Assembly: GCA_910584165.1 (NCBI GenBank)
Contig: CAJTZU010000001.1
Span: 1-64,000 of the forward strand
From: an uncultured Bacilli bacterium
GTDB lineage: Bacteria; Bacillota_I; Bacilli_A; RF39; UBA660
Direction: 5' to 3'
Length of the DNA stretch: 64,000 nt
Below are positions 51,974-59,275 of the stretch, piece by piece. Positions within the stretch are counted from its first letter, which is position 1, and the number at the start of each line of letters is the position of its first letter. Position numbers and translations under genes: made by a program. Under the pieces are notes generated by a model. That model was not told the origin of the DNA, did no database searches, and saw only the letters and a program-made list of their open reading frames with translations.

Positions 51974-52759
51974 ATGGACAGATTAAATGATATCTTACAT
52001 GAATTAGGTATTTCAAAAGTTAAATTAGCGAAATTTCTAGGCGTTTCTAGACAAATGATATATAATTATTTAGATTTGGATGATCTTAATAAATGGCCAA
52101 AAGATAAAAAGGTTTTATTATTGAATTTATTAGGAATTAAGTCTGCAGATGAACTAGATACTATTAAAATTGATACAGATTATATTACTGCAGTTGAAAC
52201 TAGACTTAATGCTATGTGTAATGATACACCTGCAGCAATAGGTTCACTTGATGCTGGTTCTATTTTTAATGGTTTAGGTAAAAAAGAAAAAGAACTTATG
52301 ATGGGAATTATCGATTTAATTAAAGAAAAACTAGAGGATGATAAAGACCCTAAGAATTATGCTGCTATGAAATATTTATTTCATTTCATTCAATCTATGG
52401 ATTCTTCTAAAGAATTAAAGTATATATTAGGATATGTTGCAAAGGAAACTGGTTTTGTAAAACCTTTAGAATTTGTATTTGATGAAGAAGAACAATTTAT
52501 TTTTGAAAGTATCATGTATTCTGCTTTTGTTTTATATAACAGTGGCGGAGCTTCTAAAACAAAATTAGCTGAATGTCATAAAAGATTTATCAATCAAATT
52601 GAACAAAAAATGGAGGATAAATTAAGTAGGACTTTAGAATTAAATAATATTAAAGTTCAAGCATTAAAAGAATTAGGATATACTGAGATTAATGAAAATA
52701 ATGCTTCTGAAGTGTTTGAAAAAATTGCTGAAATTCAATCAAGAAAAGTTGGTAATTAA
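51974..52759 (+). CDS. Helix-turn-helix protein with C-terminal helical domain
   Basis: A 261-aa protein. An N-terminal XRE/phage-repressor-like HTH spans about 5-35 (ILHELGISKVKLAKFLGVSR, then QMIYNYLDL). A helical domain of about 200 residues without a recognised family follows. The first part suggests DNA binding, and the rest could sense a ligand or oligomerise. AGGAGGG at 51959-51965 supports the start, and the promoter is near consensus. An attenuator-like set of inverted repeats begins at its stop codon. Confidence 0.65.
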   Translation: MDRLNDILHELGISKVKLAKFLGVSRQMIYNYLDLDDLNKWPKDKKVLLLNLLGIKSADELDTIKIDTDYITAVETRLNAMCNDTPAAIGSLDAGSIFNGLGKKEKELMMGIIDLIKEKLEDDKDPKNYAAMKYLFHFIQSMDSSKELKYILGYVAKETGFVKPLEFVFDEEEQFIFESIMYSAFVLYNSGGASKTKLAECHKRFINQIEQKMEDKLSRTLELNNIKVQALKELGYTEINENNASEVFEKIAEIQSRKVGN

Positions 52760-52760
52760 T

Positions 52761-52807
52761 CCCCTATTTTGGGATTGTAAGAAAGTAGGGGAGGTACCCT
52801 ACTTTTT
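52761..52807 (+). terminator. Terminator with competing anti-terminator pairing
   Basis: AAAGTAGGG (52782-52790) pairs with CCCTACTTT (52797-52805), with T tail. Its left arm can instead pair as TAGGGG (52786-52791) with CCCCTA (52761-52766), giving two exclusive structures. Confidence 0.65.
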
Positions 52808-53304
52808 GTAAGATTGTGGAAATATTAAAATAGTTCTAAGCAACTTTACTTTAAATTATGCATATAGTTATATTTTTAGATAAATTTTTAATATATATAA
52901 GAAAATAGTAATTTTCAAATTTGCATCGAGAACTTATTAGATGATAAGTTATTCATCCTGAATGCAAAATTGGATAAGTCCCCTTTTCTAGATTTCAGAA
53001 GAAAATAGGGGAAGTATAATAAAATAAGTGTTGTATTTTGCATCGAGAAATAGTTTACTGAACAATTAATCATTTAATGGATATTAAATAGATAATTTTG
53101 AATGGAAAAAAGTTTTGTTCAAATATTAAATTTAAATTTATAAAAAGTCTGTTAATTTGTGGATTTTAATTAATTTGAATTATAGATAGTTAGATTAGAT
53201 AATAATATTATAAAAAGGAAATATAATAATATTAAATAAATAAGATATTCATTAAATATTTTTTTATTCGTTTAAAAAAATAAATGCCTATAATGTATAT
53301 TATG
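52808..53304. repeat. Non-coding, repeat-bearing stretch of about 500 bp
   Basis: No gene is visible. It contains a perfect 13-bp direct repeat TTTGCATCGAGAA at 52920-52932 and 53037-53049, and an inverted repeat CCCCTTTTCT (52980-52989) with AGAAAATAGGGG (53000-53011). The latter resembles the CCCCTA/TAGGGG element at 52761-52791 in spacing and flanks (AGGGGA then GTA). The rest is very AT-rich. It could be a duplicated RNA element, a recombination scar or a protein-binding locus. Confidence 0.5.
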
Positions 53305-53613
53305 TTAACTTCTTAAGACACTAAAAATCCCCACTAAAATAGTAGTGAGTGTAGATATAATAATTAATAGTTTATTGTTTTCTCTTTTTATAATTTCTTC
53401 AATATATTGATATCCTTGAAATGTTAGTTGAAAACATTGTTTTCTATTTTTATAAATAATGTATCCTTTCTTTGATAACTCTTTTAATAATTCTTCCAGG
53501 AAACTTTTTGGAAGTTTATATTTAATAGATAAAAAATTAGTATTGTAAATATATCGAATATCAATTTTGTAGCACTTTAATAGATTCCTATAAAGAAAAT
53601 ATATATTTTTCAT
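53305..53613 (-). CDS. Small winged-helix-like protein with C-terminal TM
   Basis: A 102-aa protein. Residues 30-70 (LPKSFLEELLKELSKKGYII, then an FQLTFQGYQYIEEI strand-helix) look like a winged-helix DNA-binding domain. Residues 82-99 (LLIIISTLTTILVGIFSV) form a transmembrane tail. A membrane-tethered DNA-binding protein is plausible, but the assignment is by eye only. It is separate from the TSCPD gene 27 bp upstream on the same strand. Confidence 0.5.
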   Translation of the reverse strand: MKNIYFLYRNLLKCYKIDIRYIYNTNFLSIKYKLPKSFLEELLKELSKKGYIIYKNRKQCFQLTFQGYQYIEEIIKRENNKLLIIISTLTTILVGIFSVLRS

Positions 53614-53640
53614 AATTTTTAACCTTATAAAAGAAACAAA

Positions 53641-53916
53641 TTAATTGTTTCTTTTTTTATATTCTATTAATGCTTTGGCTAATTGATCTGGACAAGAAGT
53701 GCCTCTATTTCTGCAAGGAATACCTTGTAATAGATTAATTACTTCATCTATGTTCTTTCCAACGCATAATTTAGATACTCCCAATGTATTACCAGGACAT
53801 CCCCCTACTATCTCTACCCTTTTGATAGTCTCCCCTTCTATTTCAATTATCATATTATTAGAACATACTCCTTTTGGTTGATATTCAAATTTTTCAATTA
53901 CTGCTTCTTTTTCCAT
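53641..53916 (-). CDS. TSCPD-domain protein (TIGR03905-like)
   Basis: A 91-aa stand-alone TSCPD domain. Conserved Cys residues are in PKGVCSNNM, VGGCPGNT, SKLCVGK, IPCRNRGTSCPDQLA; TSCPD itself is at about 74-78. The domain also occurs at the end of vitamin-B12-dependent ribonucleotide reductase, where the Cys bind metal. Stand-alone forms of this length are widespread in Clostridia and Bacilli with unknown role. It overlaps the AlkD-like gene by 19 bp. Confidence 0.85.
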   Translation of the reverse strand: MEKEAVIEKFEYQPKGVCSNNMIIEIEGETIKRVEIVGGCPGNTLGVSKLCVGKNIDEVINLLQGIPCRNRGTSCPDQLAKALIEYKKRNN

Positions 53917-54608
53917 TTTAATAATTCATCCTTTTCTATTTTATTTACTCTAGTAGATTCTCTAATCTTTTGTATACTTTTATTTTGAATCCAACTATCC
54001 ATTTGGTTATTTTTTAAAAATAATAATGTTTTTTCTTTTTGTTTAATATAACAAATCGATATCAGCCAGGAAATAGCCATTTTTACATAATAATCTTTAC
54101 TTTTAAAGTGATTACAAATTTCTAAGATTTTATCAATATATTCATCATTTATGTAGTAATCTAGAAGGATAATAAAACCAACACGTTGATACCATTCATT
54201 TTTCTTATTTAAACATCTTTTAACAAACGAAAATCCATCTTTAGTATACTTATTCCATACATGCATATTTGCAATTGTAACGTCACATAAAGCCCAATTA
54301 TCGATATAGGGAATAAATTCCCATAATAATCTAGTTACTTCTTCAAAATCAGTTTTTAGATATCCAATTAAAAGACCATGAATTAAACGTTCTTCATAAG
54401 TATTATGAGTATTCTGCTCAATAAAATATAAATAGTTTTCCTTACTAATTCTTTTAGCTATCTTTTTTAGTTCTGGTGTACGAACTCCTATTAGATAATC
54501 TTCATTAATTCCTAAATTAGATTGAAATTTTTTATATTTTAAATCCTTAAGAGAATCTAACTCTTTTAAAAGTTGATTATATTTCTTTTGATTCCATTCT
54601 TTTTCCAT
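53898..54608 (-). CDS. AlkD-like DNA alkylation repair protein
   Basis: A 236-aa HEAT-like repeat protein of the AlkD family, which removes alkylated bases such as 3- and 7-alkylpurines. Family features: LGINEDYLIGVRTPELKKIA (about 32-51), HNTYEERLIHGLLIGYL (about 67-83), the IDNWALCDVTIA segment (about 101-112) with the catalytic-site Trp and Asp, and the QNKSIQKIRESTRV segment near the end. Length and order of motifs are normal. Confidence 0.85.
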   Translation of the reverse strand: MEKEWNQKKYNQLLKELDSLKDLKYKKFQSNLGINEDYLIGVRTPELKKIAKRISKENYLYFIEQNTHNTYEERLIHGLLIGYLKTDFEEVTRLLWEFIPYIDNWALCDVTIANMHVWNKYTKDGFSFVKRCLNKKNEWYQRVGFIILLDYYINDEYIDKILEICNHFKSKDYYVKMAISWLISICYIKQKEKTLLFLKNNQMDSWIQNKSIQKIRESTRVNKIEKDELLKWKKKQ

Positions 54609-54630
54609 GATTTTATTTTAGCATACTTTC

Positions 54631-55368
54631 TTAAAATAGTAAATGTGATAAGAGTAGTATACCAAAACCATATAGAAAATATTGAAGAGTATCTTTTAAA
54701 GAATATTTTTTGGCTTCTGGTAGTATTTCCATAATCGCTAAAGAAATCATAATGCCTGCTACAAGCGCTAAAAAGATACCAATCATTAAATTTGATAAGT
54801 TATCTTGTAAAAATAAATAGGCAATAAAAGCTCCAACTGGCTCTGAAATAGCAGATAATAATACAGCTTTAATAGCTTTCCATTTCTTTTTAGTAGAATA
54901 ATAAATAGGAACTGCTATGCAAATCCCTTCTGGGATATTATGGCAGGCAATAGAGAATGCTAATAGGATTCCTGTTTTATATTCAATAGTAGTAGTTAAA
55001 TAAGTAATGATTCCTTCTGGAATATTATGCAATATAATAGCAAGCATTGATAGTATACCAATCTGATACAAATTATTAGAATTTTCTATTCTTTTATGGA
55101 CCGCTTCATTCATTAAAATAGAAATAAGGAATCCAAACAGTATAAAAAGTAAACAGAAAAGAAAATGAAACCCTATAATAAATTCTTCTTGGAAATATTG
55201 AATGGCGGAAGGTAGTAAATCAAATAAAGATACAAAAATCATTACTCCAGCAGAAAAGCCTAAAGCTTTAGGAATAATTCCCTCTTCCCTTTTCCCATTT
55301 AAAATAAATAATCCTAATATAGTAGAAATACCTGCTAAAGAAGTAATAGCAAATGCATTTATATTCAT
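54631..55368 (-). CDS. zupT: ZIP-family metal transporter (ZupT-like)
   Basis: A 245-aa inner-membrane protein with eight predicted helices. The metal path is marked by twin HNIPEGI motifs, in LAIILHNIPEGIITYL (about 109-124) and SIACHNIPEGICIAV (about 139-153). ISEPVGAFIAYLFL and IMISLAIMEILPEA complete the ZIP pattern. It imports zinc or other divalent cations. No metal-responsive operator is recognised upstream. On the minus strand the 40-aa membrane-peptide gene lies upstream of it. Confidence 0.88.
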   Translation of the reverse strand: MNINAFAITSLAGISTILGLFILNGKREEGIIPKALGFSAGVMIFVSLFDLLPSAIQYFQEEFIIGFHFLFCLLFILFGFLISILMNEAVHKRIENSNNLYQIGILSMLAIILHNIPEGIITYLTTTIEYKTGILLAFSIACHNIPEGICIAVPIYYSTKKKWKAIKAVLLSAISEPVGAFIAYLFLQDNLSNLMIGIFLALVAGIMISLAIMEILPEAKKYSLKDTLQYFLYGFGILLLSHLLF

Positions 55369-55393
55369 AATATCACCGTTATTTTATCATATA

Positions 55394-55422
55394 AAAAAGA
55401 AGAATCAAATATTCTTCTTTTT
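55394..55422. terminator. Terminator of the small membrane-peptide gene
   Basis: AAAAAGAAGAAT (55394-55405), loop CAAAT, ATTCTTCTTTTT (55411-55422); it overlaps the peptide gene stop and can act on both strands. Confidence 0.8.
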
Positions 55423-55543
55423 ATAACATTTCTTTTCTACTTAATTCCTCTTTCTCTATTCTACTACTTCTGCTAGAAACGATACAACAGGCATAAAGAA
55501 ATGAACAAATTATAAGAAAAAGAAAGACTAGGAATACCTTCAT
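55421..55543 (-). CDS. Small membrane peptide (40 aa)
   Basis: A 40-codon gene with a very strong ribosome binding site (GGGGAGG seven bases before the ATG at 55543). The product starts MKVFLVFLFLIICSFLYACC, a single hydrophobic helix with a Cys pair, and ends in a charged tail (SSRIEKEELSRKEML). It has its own terminator and a TATAAT-like box upstream. It could be a small regulator, a toxin-like peptide or a lipoprotein-like peptide; the YACC sequence is a weak lipobox. Confidence 0.55.
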   Translation of the reverse strand: MKVFLVFLFLIICSFLYACCIVSSRSSRIEKEELSRKEML

Positions 55544-55592
55544 AACTTTCCTCCCCTATTATAATCATATCATAAATTATTATTAGTTCAAC

Positions 55593-55624
55593 AAAAAAAT
55601 TTAAAATGATTCATTTTAAATTTT
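55593..55624 (-). terminator. Terminator of the capsule-regulation operon
   Basis: AAAATTTAAAATGA (55596-55609) and TCATTTTAAATTTT (55611-55624) form a long AT stem; minus-strand U tract at 55593-55599. It overlaps the cpsB stop. Confidence 0.7.
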
Positions 55625-56338
55625 CTTATTTTCAACTATTTTCATAGGATTATCGAGAAATAATTTCTTAAAATAACTTTCATCAGTCCATTTAATAATT
55701 TTTTTCTTTAATTTTTCGAAGTTAGTGAATAACTTTGAATTACTCCTATGAGTATCACTAGCTAGTGCAAAGTATTTTCTTTCCTTTAACAATTTCTTAC
55801 ATAATTTTTTTGCTTTTCTTCCATATCTTCCATCTAAGGAAGAAATATTTCCTTGTAATAAAATACCAGCATCTAAATATTCTTCAATCAATTCTGGATT
55901 TTCTTGAAAAATATAATATCTTTCTGGATGCGCTAAAATAATCTTATATCCTTTACATTGAATATTTGTTAGCATATCTAGAGCATGTTTATATCTTTCA
56001 ACAAGAGGAAGCTCTATTAATAAATAAGAACTACCATTTAATGGACTAATTTGTTTTCCTTCTATCTTTTTTAAAATTTCCTCACTAAGATAAATTTCAT
56101 TACCAAGATAAATATCTATTTCTATTTCAGAAATTTGTAATCCTTTTTTTAATTTATTTAAAATTTCTTTTTTCTTTTTATTTCCTGTTATGTACTCTGT
56201 ATTTTCAATATAATGTGGAGTTGCAATTATTTTGTCAAAACCTAATTTTTGTAGATTTTTAATAATAGCAATGCTTTCATCTATATCTGGAGCACCATCA
56301 TCTATACCATAAAGAATGTGAGAGTGAATATCTATCAT
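55616..56338 (-). CDS. cpsB: Tyrosine-protein phosphatase CpsB/YwqE type
   Basis: A 240-aa PHP-fold manganese-dependent phosphotyrosine phosphatase. Metal sites: MIDIHSHILYGIDDGAPD (1-18), IIATPHYIEN (about 38-47), LGNEIYL, ILAHPERY (about 134-141) and ASDTHRS (about 193-199). It dephosphorylates the BY-kinase encoded just upstream (CpsD) and so tunes capsule or exopolysaccharide synthesis. The gap to cpsD is 2 bp. It is the last gene of the cpsC-cpsD-cpsB operon. Confidence 0.9.
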   Translation of the reverse strand: MIDIHSHILYGIDDGAPDIDESIAIIKNLQKLGFDKIIATPHYIENTEYITGNKKKKEILNKLKKGLQISEIEIDIYLGNEIYLSEEILKKIEGKQISPLNGSSYLLIELPLVERYKHALDMLTNIQCKGYKIILAHPERYYIFQENPELIEEYLDAGILLQGNISSLDGRYGRKAKKLCKKLLKERKYFALASDTHRSNSKLFTNFEKLKKKIIKWTDESYFKKLFLDNPMKIVENKKI

Positions 56339-56340
56339 GA

Positions 56341-57012
56341 TTACTCAGAATAATAGTTACCATAATAGGAACTAGTGACCGTATTTGCTACTTTATTTAA
56401 TACAATACCAGCTATATCTACTTCTAGATTTTTAAGACTTTTAATTGTTTTTTCTAACATATCTGTTTTTGTATAGTTAGCAGCACATACTACAACAGCT
56501 TTATCTATAAACTTACTAAATACTAAAGAGTCAGTAAGTCCTGTAATAGGTGTACCATCAAAGATTATAATATCGTAATGTGGAGTAATAGCAGAAATAA
56601 AATTTTTAACATTTTTAGAATCTAGTAATTCACTAGGGTTTGGTGGAACAATTCCACGTGGAATAAAAGAAAGATTTTTAATACCTGTTTTTTGTACATA
56701 TTTTTGATAGTTATCACCATCATTATCACAAAGTAAGACAGATAATCCTTTATCACAACTTGTATTAAATACTTTATGTAGTCTTCCTAAACGTAAATCT
56801 GCATCTACTAGTAACACTTTTAAGTTTTTTTGAGCAAAAGAAACAGCTAAATTTAAACTAACAAAGCTTTTCCCCTCTCCTTTATTAGTAGAAGTTACTA
56901 AAACCGTTTTACTCTTTTTTAATTTCAATGTATATTGTATGTTTGTTCTAATAACACGAATAGATTCTGCAATAGCTGATTTAGGATTTTCTTTAACAAC
57001 TAATTCACTCAT
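56341..57012 (-). CDS. cpsD: Tyrosine kinase CpsD/CapB type
   Basis: A 223-aa cytoplasmic bacterial tyrosine kinase. Walker A: VTSTNKGEGKSFVSLN (about 39-54); Walker A': VLLVDADLRLG (about 66-76); Walker B: IIIFDGTP (about 149-156). The C-terminal Tyr cluster SSYYGNYYSE is the autophosphorylation site. It needs the membrane adaptor CpsC, whose gene overlaps it by one base. It controls chain length and export of a surface polysaccharide. Confidence 0.92.
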   Translation of the reverse strand: MSELVVKENPKSAIAESIRVIRTNIQYTLKLKKSKTVLVTSTNKGEGKSFVSLNLAVSFAQKNLKVLLVDADLRLGRLHKVFNTSCDKGLSVLLCDNDGDNYQKYVQKTGIKNLSFIPRGIVPPNPSELLDSKNVKNFISAITPHYDIIIFDGTPITGLTDSLVFSKFIDKAVVVCAANYTKTDMLEKTIKSLKNLEVDIAGIVLNKVANTVTSSYYGNYYSE

Positions 57013-57704
57013 TATTTAGCCTCCCTTTTTACTACTGAATAAATAGGAACAGTACCTAGAATTGGAACATCAAATTTTTCTTCTAATTGTTCTACACTCT
57101 TAATAGTGTTGTCAAAATAGAAGATTACGAATACAATTCCAATACTAAGTATAAATCCTAGAATAAAAGCAATAACCGTTGCTTTTATAAAGCTAATATT
57201 AGATGGTGAAGTAGCAACCTCTGCAACGTCTAAAATACTTACGTTAGAAATATTATAAATCTCTTTTACTTCTTTACTGAATATAGTAGCTATTTCGTTG
57301 GCAATACTACATGCCAAACTTGCATCCCTATCATATACAGAGATTCGAATAATTTCTGTTCCTGTTACTCCTGTAACAGATACATGATTAGCAAGTTCTC
57401 CTGCACTATAATCTAAACCTAGATTCTCAATAACTTGATTTAATACCTTTCTTGTTTTGGTAATCTCTTGATAAGTTGTTACTAACTTTTGATTCATTGT
57501 TAAATCATTATTATTAATCGTATCATTTTCTTTTTCACTTGAGAAACTAGTTAAAATTAAAGTGGTAGATGAAACATATTTTGGCTTTTGAATAAATCCA
57601 AAATAAACCATACCTATTAAAGCTACAATAAGCGTAGTAGCAATAATAATAAATTTTTTACGATAGGTATAACGTAATAATTCTTTTAAATCGATTTCTT
57701 CCAT
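57012..57704 (-). CDS. cpsC: Capsule chain-length determinant CpsC/Wzz type
   Basis: A 230-aa polysaccharide co-polymerase and kinase adaptor. TM1 at about 18-38, an extracellular loop (about 40-168), and TM2 at about 173-195, followed by DNTIKSVEQLEEKFDVPILG, the conserved cytosolic tail with its Pro-Ile-Leu-Gly end. It starts MEEIDLKELLRYTYRKKF as in the family. An extended -10 (TG-T-TATAAT, 57743-57735) and AAGGGGG lie upstream, so the operon starts here. Confidence 0.92.
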   Translation of the reverse strand: MEEIDLKELLRYTYRKKFIIIATTLIVALIGMVYFGFIQKPKYVSSTTLILTSFSSEKENDTINNNDLTMNQKLVTTYQEITKTRKVLNQVIENLGLDYSAGELANHVSVTGVTGTEIIRISVYDRDASLACSIANEIATIFSKEVKEIYNISNVSILDVAEVATSPSNISFIKATVIAFILGFILSIGIVFVIFYFDNTIKSVEQLEEKFDVPILGTVPIYSVVKREAK

Positions 57705-57734
57705 GTATAAATTTCCCCCTTAAAAACGTTCGCT

Positions 57735-57743
57735 ATTATAACA
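57735..57743 (-). promoter_or_regulatory. Extended -10 promoter of cpsC-cpsD-cpsB
   Basis: Minus strand TG-T-TATAAT, about 31 bp before the cpsC ATG. Confidence 0.65.
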
Positions 57744-57830
57744 TAACTTTGGTTTATTTGCAAATTTTGCATAGTTTTTTCTTTCAATATTTTATTGGAC
57801 TTTACAATAGTATTATTAATATGGAAAAAT

Positions 57831-57862
57831 AAAAAAAAGAGACTAAAATCTAGTTTCTTTTT
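57831..57862. terminator. Terminator downstream of galE
   Basis: AGAGACTA (57838-57845) and TAGTTTCT (57851-57858) with A and T tracts on either side. One pair is G-U on the plus strand and A-C on the minus strand, so it is stronger for plus-strand transcripts. Confidence 0.6.
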
Positions 57863-57903
57863 TATGTTCTTTTGTAGGAATGATATACTGAAATTGCTCC
57901 ATG

Positions 57904-58914
57904 TTATTCGCCCTTCTCCATTGTAATAAAATGATAACTGTCCTTACACATATCTTCTAAGCTTTCTTCCGTTTTCCATCCTAATTCTCTTAGAGCTTTA
58001 GAAGGGTCTGCATAATATTCAGGTAAGTCCCCTTCTCTTCTAGCACCATATTTATAATTTAATTTTAAATTATTTGCTTTTTCAAAGGCAGTAACCATTT
58101 CTCCTACGCTTACACCATGTCCAGAACCAAGATTATATGTATAGATATTTGGCTCATGATTATGAGCATGTTCTAATGCCTTAATATGTCCTTTTGCTAA
58201 ATCTACTACATGTATGTAGTCTCTAATACAAGTACCATCTGGTGTATCATAGTCATTACCAAAAATAGTAAGTTCGGGTAACTCATGAACTGCTACTTTA
58301 AGAATATAGGGCATTAAATTATTAGGAATGCCGTTAGGATTTTCACCTATTAAGCCACTTTTATGTGCACCAACAGGATTGAAATACCTTAAAATAGTTA
58401 TTTTAAAGGTAGGATCGCTAGTATATAAATCTTCTAAAATCTTTTCAATTATAGCTTTTGTTTCTCCATATGGACTAGAAGATTTTCCTCTATCCATAGT
58501 TTCAACATATTTAGGAGTATCTTGAACTCCATATACTGTTGCACTACTAGAAAATACAATATTTTTACAATTACATTCACTCATTACTTCTAATAGTGTT
58601 AAAGTAGAATCAATATTGTTACAATAATACATAAGAGGTACTTTCACAGATTCTCCTACTGCTTTTAATCCAGCAAAGTGAATAACACCATCAATAGTAT
58701 TTTCTTTAAATATTCTTTGTAATAAATCTTTATCTTGCACATTTCCTTCATAAAAGTAAACTTCTTTATTTGTAATTCTTTTAATTTTATCAATAACTTC
58801 TATTTTAGAATTAGATAAATTATCAATAATAACCACTTCATAATCATTATCTAATAATTCACATACAGTATGACTTCCAATAAAGCCACATCCACCAGTT
58901 ACAAGTATTTTCAT
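57904..58914 (-). CDS. galE: UDP-glucose 4-epimerase GalE
   Basis: A 336-aa short-chain dehydrogenase-type epimerase interconverting UDP-glucose and UDP-galactose with bound NAD. The NAD motif is VTGGCGFIGSHT (4-15). The catalytic Ser/Tyr/Lys are in VFSSSATVYG (about 118-127) and SSPYGETKAIIE (about 144-155); RYFNPVGAHKSG and GDDYDTPDGT-like (GNDYDTPDGTCIRDYIHVVD) segments bind the sugar nucleotide. It supplies UDP-galactose for the surface polysaccharide. AGAGGTG precedes the ATG. It lies 17 bp after a structured element that may control it. Confidence 0.95.
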   Translation of the reverse strand: MKILVTGGCGFIGSHTVCELLDNDYEVVIIDNLSNSKIEVIDKIKRITNKEVYFYEGNVQDKDLLQRIFKENTIDGVIHFAGLKAVGESVKVPLMYYCNNIDSTLTLLEVMSECNCKNIVFSSSATVYGVQDTPKYVETMDRGKSSSPYGETKAIIEKILEDLYTSDPTFKITILRYFNPVGAHKSGLIGENPNGIPNNLMPYILKVAVHELPELTIFGNDYDTPDGTCIRDYIHVVDLAKGHIKALEHAHNHEPNIYTYNLGSGHGVSVGEMVTAFEKANNLKLNYKYGARREGDLPEYYADPSKALRELGWKTEESLEDMCKDSYHFITMEKGE

Positions 58915-58930
58915 AATTCACCTCTTTATT

Positions 58931-58952
58931 TGTTATTGAACTTAGACAAGGG
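58931..58952. repeat. Left arm of perfect 22-bp inverted repeat
   Basis: TGTTATTGAACTTAGACAAG then GG. It is the exact reverse complement of 59164-59185. It contains the stop codon of the 28-aa ORF. Confidence 0.95.
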
Positions 58953-59028
58953 CGTTACCAGTTAAACTTAAACTTAATATCATAGTAAGCATAATGTTAA
59001 TGTCTAAGAAAAGTGATGTTTTTACCAT
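58942..59028 (-). CDS. Hydrophobic 28-aa peptide inside inverted repeat
   Basis: A 28-codon ORF with a near-perfect ribosome binding site (AAAAAAGGAGG, then 7 bases, then ATG at 59028). It starts MVKTSLFLDINI and continues with a hydrophobic core LTMILSLSLTGNALV. Length, single hydrophobic segment and long-range pairing of its 3' end with the RNA 5' end recall type I toxin peptides, but an upstream leader peptide is equally possible. A longer frame from 59130 runs through the tRNA-like part and has no ribosome binding site. Confidence 0.5.
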   Translation of the reverse strand: MVKTSLFLDINIMLTMILSLSLTGNALV

Positions 59029-59163
59029 AATGATGCCTCCTTTTTTCTTTTGGGCACTATTTAATTTTGCTGAAGGATTCGAACCTTCATTCCCTTGCCC
59101 AGGAACATAACTTAGAATCTTTATATTCATAGCCCATTTTAAACATAAAGTTAGACTAAGTGT

Positions 59164-59185
59164 CCCTTGTCTAAGTTCAATAACA
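59164..59185. repeat. Right arm of perfect 22-bp inverted repeat
   Basis: CCCTTGTCTAAGTTCAATAA then CA, exact reverse complement of 58931-58952, 211 bp away. No clear target-site duplication flanks the two arms. Confidence 0.95.
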
Positions 59186-59190
59186 TAATC

Positions 59191-59199
59191 ATTATAACA
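59191..59199 (-). promoter_or_regulatory. Extended -10 promoter of the inverted-repeat element
   Basis: Minus strand TG-T-TATAAT; no consensus -35. It may also be the galE promoter. Confidence 0.6.
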
Positions 59200-59241
59200 T
59201 ATAATTGTTTATTTTCCTATTTCTGCTTTTTTATTAATATA

Positions 59242-59269
59242 TAAAAAGCATTGAATTTTATCAATGCTT
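59242..59269 (-). terminator. Terminator of the LCP gene
   Basis: AAGCATTGA (59246-59254) pairs with TCAATGCTT (59261-59269); a minus-strand U run follows at 59247-59242. Confidence 0.8.
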
Positions 59270-59275
59270 CTATTA

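Larger units (their letters stand above)
58931..59185 (-). ncRNA. Structured RNA element enclosing a short ORF, upstream of galE
   Basis: On the minus strand an extended -10 (59199-59191) puts the RNA 5' end near 59184, exactly at the start of a 22-nt segment complementary to bases 58952-58931. Inside lie a perfect tRNA T-arm (GAAGG-TTCGAAT-CCTTC, 59088-59072), closing GGGC/GCCC segments (59135-59132 with 59055-59052) giving an 84-nt tRNA-like span, and a ribosome binding site with a 28-codon ORF. TTAGAC in the 5' arm can also pair with local GTCTAA (about 59152-59157), so two exclusive folds exist. It could be a regulated galE leader, a type I toxin mRNA, or a small inverted-repeat mobile element. 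Confidence 0.5.

Noticed and set aside
51974..52759. HTH gene near CRISPR considered as an anti-CRISPR-associated (Aca) regulator.
   Set aside because: No small candidate anti-CRISPR gene sits upstream in an operon with it, it is longer than usual Aca proteins, and no phage genes are nearby.
52808..53304. Insertion sequence or prophage remnant.
   Set aside because: No transposase, integrase or terminal inverted repeats with target duplication can be seen.
58942..59130. A 62-codon reading frame covering the tRNA-like segment and the short peptide.
   Set aside because: The front part reads through the T-arm sequence and has no ribosome binding site; the ATG at 59028 has a near-perfect one.
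59052..59135. Functional tRNA gene.
   Set aside because: Only the T-arm is canonical; D-arm bases, acceptor length and CCA end are missing, so it is at most a tRNA-like remnant or mimic.
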